Assembly (NCBI RefSeq): GCF_003058085.1
Contig: NZ_QBUD01000006.1
Location: 1-64,000 of the forward strand
Origin: Yoonia sediminilitoris
Lineage (GTDB): Bacteria; Pseudomonadota; Alphaproteobacteria; Rhodobacterales; Rhodobacteraceae
DNA length: 64,000 bases
Direction of reading: 5' to 3'
This document shows positions 1-7,003 of this stretch, piece by piece (the first letter of the stretch is position 1; every line of letters begins with the position of its first letter). Made by a program: the position numbers and the translations under genes. The notes below the pieces were generated by a model, which saw only the letters and a program-made list of their open reading frames with translations, made no database searches and was not told where the DNA came from.

Positions 1-96
1 GACCAGCACCTCACCGGCACGCGGGCCGTCAAGGTTGACCTCCATGATCTCAAGCGGCTTTCCAGCTTCAACAGCAACGGCGGCACGTGTTCGCAT
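1..96 (-). CDS. adhC: S-(hydroxymethyl)glutathione dehydrogenase / class III alcohol dehydrogenase, N-terminal fragment
   Basis: Only the first 32 codons are inside the window; the gene runs off the left edge. The reverse-strand reading starts at the ATG of 94-96 and gives MRTRAAVAVEAGKPLEIMEV followed by NLDGPRAGEVLV, which matches the characteristic start of class III zinc alcohol dehydrogenases. These oxidise the glutathione-formaldehyde adduct, using NAD, in cytoplasmic formaldehyde detoxification. The catalytic zinc ligands lie outside the window. The gene is divergent from the CIA30 gene, so their promoters share 97-277. Confidence 0.85.
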   Translation of the reverse strand, partial: MRTRAAVAVEAGKPLEIMEVNLDGPRAGEVLV

Positions 97-277
97 GACA
101 GGGGACCTTTACATTGAATTTCAGACATTGCACCGATTGTGGCACGCAAAAGTCGTAAGAGACAAGGACAAGACGGTCAAGCGAGCGCTGCATTTGGCCC
201 CGGTTGGCTGTTCTTTTGCGCCAGCAAGCCTAATTCATGGTAAAAAGATCCGCAGCAAGGCAGGAAAAGGGCAGAGC

Positions 278-766
278 ATGGGTAAGCGTGAGCAGGTCGC
301 CTTGGTACCCGAATGGGAGTATGTCGCGGATAGCGTGATGGGTGGCGTATCACAGGGCGAACTGACGTCCGGACGTGTTCAGGGCAGGACGGCGACACGA
401 CTGCATGGCCAAGTGTCATTAGAGAACAACGGCGGGTTCCTTCAGATGGCATTTGATCTGCGCCCTGATGGCGGTGCCGTTGATGTCAGCGCGTGGTCAG
501 GCATCGAAATGGACGTTTTTGGCAATGACGAAACCTATGACCTGCGGTTGCGGACAACCCAGTTGGCCCGTCCGTGGCAATCTTTTCGCGCTACTTTTGA
601 GGCCCCGAATGTCTGGACAGCCTTGCGCGTGCCCTTTGCCACATTCAAGCCGCACAGGATTGATGCAGACTTTGATCCGACCGGTTTGCGGCGCATGGGC
701 GTGCTTGCCGTCGGTCGTATATTCACCGCCGACGTAGCTGTGGCGGGCGTCAGGCTCTACCGGTGA
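278..766 (+). CDS. CIA30 family protein (NADH:ubiquinone oxidoreductase intermediate-associated protein 30 domain)
   Basis: The 162-residue product carries the CIA30 signature near its start (WEYVADSVMGGVSQGEL, then RLHGQVSLENNGGFLQM), with the usual beta-rich galactose-binding-like fold expected to cover the whole length. Eukaryotic relatives assist complex I assembly; bacterial members are of unknown function. The ATG at 278 is preferred because the open frame upstream of it (from 35) overlaps the divergent adhC start and has no family similarity. It is convergent with the histidine kinase gene and separated from it by a palindrome. Confidence 0.75.
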   Translation: MGKREQVALVPEWEYVADSVMGGVSQGELTSGRVQGRTATRLHGQVSLENNGGFLQMAFDLRPDGGAVDVSAWSGIEMDVFGNDETYDLRLRTTQLARPWQSFRATFEAPNVWTALRVPFATFKPHRIDADFDPTGLRRMGVLAVGRIFTADVAVAGVRLYR

Positions 767-778
767 TCTTTGTCACGC

Positions 779-798
779 AGATGGGTCAAGACCCATCT
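779..798. repeat. Palindromic extragenic hairpin, copy 1 (possible bidirectional terminator)
   Basis: Near-perfect palindrome built on GATGGGTC and GACCCATC, followed by TTACGC and a GCTTCAAAA-like tail. It lies between the converging ends of the CIA30 gene and the histidine kinase gene. A second copy with the same tail lies at 47851-47868 after cobN, so this is a repeated element and not a one-off terminator. Confidence 0.6.
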
Positions 799-807
799 TA
801 CGCTGCT

Positions 808-1734
808 TCAAAAGCTGATTTCGAAAGTCGCCCCTGACCCTTTGACCAGCCGTATTTCCGCCCCATGCGCCGCCAGCATCCGCTGCACGATTGCCAGCCC
901 CATCCCGGTGCCCCCACCATCGCGGTTGGTGGTGAAAAACGGTTCAAAAATGCGCGCCTGATTACCCGGTGAAATCCCCGGACCATCGTCAGACACAAGT
1001 AGCCGGTCAAGATAACACGACATGGTTACACTTGCGGCGCCATAGGTTTGCGCGTTCCCGATCAGATGCGTGCAGACCACATGCATCATATCATAGCTGA
1101 GCGGGATCACCCCGTCCTGCGCCACGCTGACGATGGGCCAGTCCGATACCAACTCAGACAATCTGCACCTGCCTGACTGCATCGGCTCATGCGCCCGCGC
1201 AAAGGCTTTTTGCTTTTCCAACAGCCCTTCCATACGGGCCGACGCGGTTGCTATGTTTCCCAGTAGTTTAGTGCGATCCTGCGCCGTCAGCCCGTCACTA
1301 TCCAAGAGTTCTGCCGCCCCGCGGATCGCGCTAAGGGGCGATTTCAACTCGTGGGTTACGTGATCCGCGTAGGACCGCAATACAGCCTCGCGCCCTCGCA
1401 GGGTTGCTGTCATCCGCAGAACAGCCTCGCCCAGTTCCGAAAACTCTGGCGTGCCAAAGTGCGCGGGCGGGTCAATCTGCCCTTCGCTGCGCGCAAAAGC
1501 GGTCAGGCTGCGCATCGGCTGCAAGACAAGACGCCACAGAAAATAGCCCAGCACGGCTGTCGCCACAAATGCCATCCAGCCGATCATCCATGCCGTTTCG
1601 CCCCAGCCCAATACACTGCCCGCGACCCGGAAATATCCAATGCCGACCAGCGGCAGAAAAAACACCGCCGCCAGCGTGCCCCCCAGCACAAAGGCCAAAG
1701 GAGGCCGCCATTTGGTGGTTATCCGCCGCGGCAT
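808..1734 (-). CDS. Two-component sensor histidine kinase
   Basis: A membrane-bound kinase of about 308 residues. Two hydrophobic segments lie in the first 70 residues, followed by a HAMP-like linker, then an H-box (HVTHELKSPLSAIRGA) with the phospho-accepting His near residue 128, and an ATPase domain with N, G1 (DDGPGIS) and G2 (GTGMGLAIV) boxes at the C-terminus. The ATG at 1734 is chosen because it gives a 16-bp overlap with the response regulator and removes a polar stretch before the first membrane segment; a start at 1785 is also open. It is the last gene of the DUF4173-regulator-kinase operon. The stimulus cannot be read from the sequence. Confidence 0.85.
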   Translation of the reverse strand: MPRRITTKWRPPLAFVLGGTLAAVFFLPLVGIGYFRVAGSVLGWGETAWMIGWMAFVATAVLGYFLWRLVLQPMRSLTAFARSEGQIDPPAHFGTPEFSELGEAVLRMTATLRGREAVLRSYADHVTHELKSPLSAIRGAAELLDSDGLTAQDRTKLLGNIATASARMEGLLEKQKAFARAHEPMQSGRCRLSELVSDWPIVSVAQDGVIPLSYDMMHVVCTHLIGNAQTYGAASVTMSCYLDRLLVSDDGPGISPGNQARIFEPFFTTNRDGGGTGMGLAIVQRMLAAHGAEIRLVKGSGATFEISF

Positions 1735-2399
1735 GTGCCCATCCGAATGCCGACGCCATGCACTGTTTCGATCGCATCCGCGCAACCTGCCGCCCCGAGT
1801 TTATTGCGCAGATTACGTAGGTGACTGTCCATGGTGCGGTCACTGACATGGACGTTTGTGCCATAGATCGCATCCACCAGTTGCGGCCGCGACAAGACAT
1901 TGTCAGGATAGCGCATGAGTTGCGCAATCAGCTCCATCTCGCGGGCCGTCAGCGTCACCGGCGCATCATTGATATGGCAAAGGTGCCTGTCAGGATCGAT
2001 GCTGAGCACGCCGCGCCGCATCACAACCTGACCCGGTGCGGCAGGTGCTGTACGCTTCATGATCGCGCGGACCCGTGCCACCAGTTCACGTGGCGAAAAC
2101 GGTTTTGGCACGTAGTCATCGGCCCCCAGTTCAAACCCCACCACGCGGTCAATCTCGTCCGCCTGGGCCGTCAGGAACAAGACAGGCACGTCCGAATCCT
2201 TGCGCAATTCGCGGCAGACGCTCAGCCCGTCCATTTCGGGCATCCCGATATCCAGCACAATCAGATCGGGGGTCAGGCTTTGCGCCTTTTCCAATGCCTC
2301 GCGCCCATCGACAGCCTCGGCCACCGCGAACCCGGCTTGCGTCAGCGCAATCCGCACCACATCGCGGATTTGCATATCATCATCGGCCACCAAAATCAT
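1719..2399 (-). CDS. OmpR/PhoB-family response regulator
   Basis: The 226-residue protein has an N-terminal receiver with the acidic cluster at residues 6-8, the phosphorylatable Asp in LIVLDIGMPEMDG (about residue 50) and the Lys in DDYVPKPFS, and a C-terminal winged helix (LTAREMELIAQLMRYP to THVHVSDRTMDSHLRNLRNK-like helix). It should be phosphorylated by the downstream kinase and bind DNA. Its start overlaps the stop of the DUF4173 gene in an ATGA configuration at 2396-2399, so translation is probably coupled. Confidence 0.88.
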   Translation of the reverse strand: MILVADDDMQIRDVVRIALTQAGFAVAEAVDGREALEKAQSLTPDLIVLDIGMPEMDGLSVCRELRKDSDVPVLFLTAQADEIDRVVGFELGADDYVPKPFSPRELVARVRAIMKRTAPAAPGQVVMRRGVLSIDPDRHLCHINDAPVTLTAREMELIAQLMRYPDNVLSRPQLVDAIYGTNVHVSDRTMDSHLRNLRNKLGAAGCADAIETVHGVGIRMGTCRGG

Positions 2400-3823
2400 T
2401 GCGACACCTCCAATTGCGCCAAACTACGGCGCAGCATCGCATTGCGGTAGCCCCATTCGCGCCAATCCTGCGGGATATGCAAGCGCGGGCGGCTGCGGTG
2501 GCATGGTGACGTGCCCTGCGCAAGCTCGAATGCGACAATCGCAGGCAGCGCCCCTTCGCTGAGCGTGCAAACATAGTGGTCACGCGGTCTGTCGTCGGCC
2601 AGATTATGCCGCGCGATGATCCCGTCGATGCTGACCAGCGACATCATATAAAGCGCCAACACCCCCAGCCCGCCTGCCCGCAGACCAAACCAACCGACTG
2701 TCTTGCGGCCTATCATCTGCACCAGCATCAACAGCAACCCAACAGCAACGACACACATCCAGACCAGCGCCGCCACCCGCAGCCGCGTCAACCCGTAAGC
2801 GTCGATATAAAGGTCGAGCCGCAAGAGCGAGGAGACAACCAGCAAGACTGTTTGCCCAACCCAAAGGTACATCAACCCACGCACCCACGGCCGATCTGTC
2901 AGGAATGGCTGTGCAATCAACGCAAAAACCCCCGCCAGCAGCGCCGTTACCAGCAGCGGATAGGCACCTTGGTGCGTGTACCGGGCATATGTCATTCCAC
3001 CGGGCAAGCTGACGCCGCCCCAGATGACCCCAATATCCATGAAGGTCTGCACCGCAAAGATCAGGTTGAAGACCACAAGTGCGCGCAGCACAGACCGGGC
3101 GTTGAACAAGCCAAGTTCAAAAGCCCTGAACTGCCGCTTTGACGGGTGCTGAAGTCCAAGCACGGACAACCGCAGGAACGGCCAGACCATCAGGGCGACG
3201 CCCAGCCAGAACAGGTGACGTGGCAGATCAAGTGAAACCCGGTTCAATAGCGCCATGGATCGCATCCAACCTTCGACAATCGGGTTGGCCGCCACAAGCA
3301 GCAGCAGGAACACGCCGCCGACCCCGACAGGCAGCAACCAATCGAACAGGGCGGATTTCACTGTGCCGCCTGTCGGGACCGCAAAGCGAATGCCCATCGC
3401 GTCACGCCATACCTGCACGGCTCCGCGCCCTGGCAGACGAAACATGGCGGAGAGGATTGCCACCATCGGGGGCTTTCCAAGCGCTGCATGCGCGGCAAAT
3501 CCCAAAAGCCCCGCAATGGCCAAACATACTGACAGAAATTGAACCTGTATAAATGCGGGGATCAGACAAACTGTCAGCGCGCCCCAGCCAATGGCCAGAT
3601 GCGACCAGCCAGTCTTGCCACTCAGCGTCATGTGGATCGCCGCTGCAATTGCGATAATCCAGCCAACAAGCCCAAGTCCCGCATCAGCGTGCCACAACAA
3701 GACATCAGCCAGCGCGACAATCACCAACATCACGACTGCAGGCGCACGCCACTTGCCTTGGCCATCATCGTCCAACCACCAACCGTCTTTTGCCAAACCT
3801 CGGGGCACGCCTCGCACAACCAT
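2396..3823 (-). CDS. DUF4173/DUF4153-type multi-pass membrane protein
   Basis: A 475-residue protein with about ten to twelve hydrophobic segments, spread from residue 28 to about 390, and a C-terminal soluble tail. The arrangement and the segments around LFDWLLPVGVGGVFLLLLVA and MTYARYTHQGAYPLLVTALL match the DUF4173 family of uncharacterised inner-membrane proteins. The TYARYTHQGAYPLL region is the most typical part. It is the first gene of an operon with a two-component system, which suggests that the membrane protein is either regulated by the pair or helps sensing. No enzyme function is known. Confidence 0.75.
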   Translation of the reverse strand: MVVRGVPRGLAKDGWWLDDDGQGKWRAPAVVMLVIVALADVLLWHADAGLGLVGWIIAIAAAIHMTLSGKTGWSHLAIGWGALTVCLIPAFIQVQFLSVCLAIAGLLGFAAHAALGKPPMVAILSAMFRLPGRGAVQVWRDAMGIRFAVPTGGTVKSALFDWLLPVGVGGVFLLLLVAANPIVEGWMRSMALLNRVSLDLPRHLFWLGVALMVWPFLRLSVLGLQHPSKRQFRAFELGLFNARSVLRALVVFNLIFAVQTFMDIGVIWGGVSLPGGMTYARYTHQGAYPLLVTALLAGVFALIAQPFLTDRPWVRGLMYLWVGQTVLLVVSSLLRLDLYIDAYGLTRLRVAALVWMCVVAVGLLLMLVQMIGRKTVGWFGLRAGGLGVLALYMMSLVSIDGIIARHNLADDRPRDHYVCTLSEGALPAIVAFELAQGTSPCHRSRPRLHIPQDWREWGYRNAMLRRSLAQLEVSQ

Positions 3824-3953
3824 TTTTCTAATCCTTCACTGCTCTTGTTGAGCGATGTGTTAAGGATCAAACGTGCATGTCAGGTCAGACAAATGTGCAG
3901 AAAATGCTTAGAGCGCGTTGATTGTATTCCAGCCGCTCGACGAATCCGTTCCC

Positions 3954-4080
3954 GCCCGGCTTTTGGGCCGGGCAGCCCCCGCCCCTCCCGTCGCGCCAGA
4001 GGCACGCCAATTGAATGCGGCATGCCTTCGGCATGACGGGAGGGGGCTTAACCCCACCCGGGGTCAGGGGCTGCCGTCGG
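3954..4080. repeat. Nested GC-rich inverted repeats, probable structured extragenic element
   Basis: Several complementary arms nest here: GCCCGGC at 3954-3960 with GCCGGGC at 3967-3973; GGCAGCCCC at 3971-3979 with GGGGCTGCC at 4067-4075; CCCCTCCCGTC at 3982-3992 with GACGGGAGGGG at 4035-4045; and CATGCC-TTC-GGCATG at 4021-4035. The region lies downstream of rpe and upstream of the DUF4173 gene, and could act as a terminator or processing signal for rpe. The rest of 3824-4108 shows no gene. Confidence 0.55.
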
Positions 4081-4108
4081 ATTGGTGCATGCCGCTTGTC
4101 AGGACACC

Positions 4109-4789
4109 TTATTGCTGCGCCGCTACACGGATCGCACGGATGTTGTCGCCATAGGGCGCGGGATTGGCGACGGAGCCACCCCGAAACACGGCTGAACCGG
4201 CAACCAGTACATCGGCTCCTGCATCGACAACCAGCGGTGTAGTCGTCGGATCGACACCGCCATCAATCTCGATATGGACCGGGCGATCACCGATCATCGC
4301 GCGCAAGGCACGAATTTTCGACGTCATATCAATGAACTTCTGGCCACCGAATCCGGGGTTGACCGTCATCACGCAAACCAGATCAACCATGTCCAGCAGT
4401 TCCGATACGGCTTCGGCAGGGGTGCCGGGGTTCAGGGCAACGCCTGCCTTCATACCCGCACCACGGATAGCTTGCAGGGTGCGGTGAATATGCGGGCCTG
4501 CCTCCACATGGGCGGTCAATACATCGGCCCCGGCTTTCGCGAAATCGTCGATATAGGGGTCCACCGGCGCAATCATCAGATGCACATCCATCACACCCTT
4601 GATATGGGGGCGGATGGCCGCGCAGGTGGCGGCCCCAAAAGTGATGTTGGGCACAAAATGGCCATCCATCACATCCACATGAATCCAGTCCGCGCCTTGC
4701 GCTTCGACAGCCGCACATTCGGCACCGAAATTTGCAAAGTCAGACGCAAGGATCGACGGGGCGATTTTAACGGTGCGATCAAAGGACAT
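4109..4789 (-). CDS. rpe: Ribulose-phosphate 3-epimerase
   Basis: Interconverts ribulose 5-phosphate and xylulose 5-phosphate in the pentose phosphate and Calvin-type pathways; cytoplasmic TIM barrel. The sequence shows the family landmarks: [15 protein letters not shown] at the N-terminus, [16 protein letters not shown] with metal-binding His and Asp, HLMI and [14 protein letters not shown] in the middle, and IDGGVDPTT with [13 protein letters not shown] at the end. The start [12 protein letters not shown] at 4789 gives the normal length of 226 residues; the open frame upstream has no family match. The reader is purine-rich upstream of the ATG. Confidence 0.95.
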   Translation of the reverse strand: MSFDRTVKIAPSILASDFANFGAECAAVEAQGADWIHVDVMDGHFVPNITFGAATCAAIRPHIKGVMDVHLMIAPVDPYIDDFAKAGADVLTAHVEAGPHIHRTLQAIRGAGMKAGVALNPGTPAEAVSELLDMVDLVCVMTVNPGFGGQKFIDMTSKIRALRAMIGDRPVHIEIDGGVDPTTTPLVVDAGADVLVAGSAVFRGGSVANPAPYGDNIRAIRVAAQQ

Positions 4790-4940
4790 GTGGAACCTCA
4801 TATTCAGTTGGGTGGGCCATAGCATGCACAAGGCAGAGTCTGGAATACCCCAACGCCATCCGATTGCCTGAAATTCGCGCATTTCGTCCACGCAGACGAT
4901 TTATGCTGCGCCGCAGCAACCCATCTGCTAGTTTGTCCCT

Positions 4941-5774
4941 ATGTTATTTACATTGAAACACAGCGATATCTTGAACGGGAATGCGCAGGTGCATCTGGCG
5001 CGGGCGACATTGACGCCAACCCGGCCCAAGGCGCTGCATGATCACGATTTTTTCGAACTGTTTTGGGTGCAGAACGGCAAGGTCCGGCATCATCTGCAAG
5101 ATCGGGCGGAAACGCTGACCGAAGGCGACTTGATCTTTATGCGTCCCGGACAGCCACATGCACTGCAAGGGCGGGGGGAACATGCGCTGATCGTGTCTAT
5201 CTCGATCCATCCGGGGACGATCAAGGCGCTTGTCAAACGCCACCCCGGTCTATGCGGCCACCTTTTCTGGGCCAAGGGGCCCATTGCGCAGACACACCGG
5301 AACATCCGGCAACTGGCCGCGCTGAACCATGCGGCCGTGCAATTGGAGCAAAGCGACTGCGGATCGCTGGCCGCCGAAGGGTTTCTTTTGCCACTTTGCG
5401 CCGAATTGACCGCCGACAACTTCCCCCCGGACATGCCAGGCTGGCTGACCGAGGCCTGCCGCGCGGCCAAAGACCCCGCGACCTTCAGGGACGGCGCCGC
5501 CGGACTGGTGGCCCTGACCGGCAAGGCACATCCTCACGTCAGCCGGATGATGCGCAAGCATCTTGGCATCACCCCATCGGATTACGTGAACCAGCAGCGC
5601 ATGGCGTTTGCCGCCCGCGCACTCATCACAGACGCTGAACCCGTCGGACAGATCGCGGCAGACTGCGGACTGCCCAATATGTCGCATTTTCACAAGCTGT
5701 TCAGGGCCGCCTATGGGCACACGCCACTGCAATATCGACAAAAATACCAGCGGCAGATTATCCAGCCGGTCTAA
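4941..5774 (+). CDS. AraC-family transcriptional regulator with N-terminal cupin domain
   Basis: The 277-residue product has a cupin-type sensor half (HDHDFFELFWVQNGKVRHHL, then EGDLIFMRPGQPHAL) and a C-terminal double helix-turn-helix of the AraC/XylS type (HVSRMMRKHLGITPSDYVNQ and IAADCGLPNMSHFHKLFRA, then YGHTPLQYR). Such proteins bind a small ligand and activate neighbouring genes. It is divergent from rpe and lies directly upstream of deoC and the aldehyde dehydrogenase on the same strand, so control of those genes is plausible but unproven. Confidence 0.88.
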   Translation: MLFTLKHSDILNGNAQVHLARATLTPTRPKALHDHDFFELFWVQNGKVRHHLQDRAETLTEGDLIFMRPGQPHALQGRGEHALIVSISIHPGTIKALVKRHPGLCGHLFWAKGPIAQTHRNIRQLAALNHAAVQLEQSDCGSLAAEGFLLPLCAELTADNFPPDMPGWLTEACRAAKDPATFRDGAAGLVALTGKAHPHVSRMMRKHLGITPSDYVNQQRMAFAARALITDAEPVGQIAADCGLPNMSHFHKLFRAAYGHTPLQYRQKYQRQIIQPV

Positions 5775-5852
5775 ACATTTGACCGTCCGGTCAAAACTTG
5801 CCAAGACACTGCCAAAGTGTAACGCTGTGATGGCAATGCGAGGGAGGCCGAC

Positions 5853-6848
5853 TTGCAAACAACCCAATCCCCGACCTTGACAACATCGCAGTTGCCGCAG
5901 GTCCACGAACCCCGCAATGACGGCATCCCGCTTGATCTTGATTGGGTGATGTCGGCGCAAGCCAACACATCGGCCATTGAGCGGCGCGCAAAGACCCTGC
6001 CTGGAAGGCGCAGCGTCAAGAAGGATTATCAGGCCGCATGGCTGTGCAAGGCCATCAGCCTGATGGACCTGACAACCCTTTCCGGCGACGATAGCGAGGG
6101 CCGCGTGCGCCGCCTGTGCGCCAAGGCCCGCCAACCTGTGCGCGCCGACATTCTAGAGGCCTTGGGCATGCCGGACCTGACGACCGGGGCAATCTGCGTC
6201 TATCACGAGATGGTCGCCACCGCCGTTGATGCTTTGCAAGGGTCGGGCATTCCTGTTGCGGCTGTCTCCACCGGGTTTCCCGCAGGTCTGTCGCCGTTCC
6301 ACCTGCGCATCGCTGAAATTGGCGAAAGCGTTGCCGCCGGAGCGGCCGAAATCGACATCGTGATCAGCCGCCGCCATGTGCTGACGGGCAACTGGCAGGC
6401 GCTCTACGATGAAATGCGCGAAATGCGCGCCGCTTGCGGTGATGCCCACGTCAAGGCGATCCTTGCCACGGGCGAGCTTGGCACGCTGCGCAACGTCGCC
6501 CGCGCCAGCCTGGTCTGCATGATGGCGGGCGCTGATTTCATCAAGACGTCTACCGGCAAAGAGCCCGTTAACGCCACCCTGCCTGTGACCCTGACAATGA
6601 TCCGCGCAATCCGCGACTATCAGGACCGCACAGGCATCAAGGTCGGATACAAACCCGCAGGCGGCATCAGCAAAGCCAAGGACGCGTTGGTCTATCTGTC
6701 GATGATCAAGGACGAACTGGGCGACCGCTGGCTGCAACCTGACCTGTTCCGTTTCGGCGCATCCAGCCTGCTGGGCGATATCGAACGCCAACTCGAACAT
6801 CATGTCACTGGCGCCTACAGCGCCCAGTGGCGGCACGCAATCGGATGA
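5853..6848 (+). CDS. deoC: Deoxyribose-phosphate aldolase (TTG start)
   Basis: Cleaves 2-deoxyribose 5-phosphate to glyceraldehyde 3-phosphate and acetaldehyde in deoxynucleoside catabolism. The class I aldolase core is clear: the Schiff-base Lys lies in ADFIKTSTGK and the second active-site Lys in VGYKPAGGIS. At 331 residues it is of the longer DeoC type with an N-terminal extension. The start is TTG at 5853, with a strong GGGAGG ribosome site at 5842-5847. The next enzyme, an aldehyde dehydrogenase, would be suited to oxidise the acetaldehyde product. Confidence 0.93.
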   Translation: MQTTQSPTLTTSQLPQVHEPRNDGIPLDLDWVMSAQANTSAIERRAKTLPGRRSVKKDYQAAWLCKAISLMDLTTLSGDDSEGRVRRLCAKARQPVRADILEALGMPDLTTGAICVYHEMVATAVDALQGSGIPVAAVSTGFPAGLSPFHLRIAEIGESVAAGAAEIDIVISRRHVLTGNWQALYDEMREMRAACGDAHVKAILATGELGTLRNVARASLVCMMAGADFIKTSTGKEPVNATLPVTLTMIRAIRDYQDRTGIKVGYKPAGGISKAKDALVYLSMIKDELGDRWLQPDLFRFGASSLLGDIERQLEHHVTGAYSAQWRHAIG

Positions 6849-7003
6849 GCGCGCACCAATCTCACGCAATCCGCCCGGCGGTACGCTGGGCAACCCCCGA
6901 CCGGCCCCGTCACATTGAAACTGTGCTGGGAAGACGTCGGCGGGGGCTTCACCACCACCCGCGGCCGGGAGCCGCCCTCAGCACTTGGGCAGCAGCATCA
7001 TGA
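6845..7003 (+). CDS. Possible 52-residue coupling ORF between deoC and the aldehyde dehydrogenase
   Basis: An open frame starts at an ATG that overlaps the deoC stop (ATGA at 6845-6848) and ends with a TGA overlapping the aldehyde dehydrogenase start (ATGA at 7000-7003). The product would begin MSAHQSHAIRPAVRW and is rich in Arg and His. No family is recognised, and third-position composition is not clearly coding. The double four-base overlap could be chance, or the frame could carry ribosomes to a downstream start that lacks a good ribosome site. Confidence 0.3.
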   Translation: MSAHQSHAIRPAVRWATPDRPRHIETVLGRRRRGLHHHPRPGAALSTWAAAS

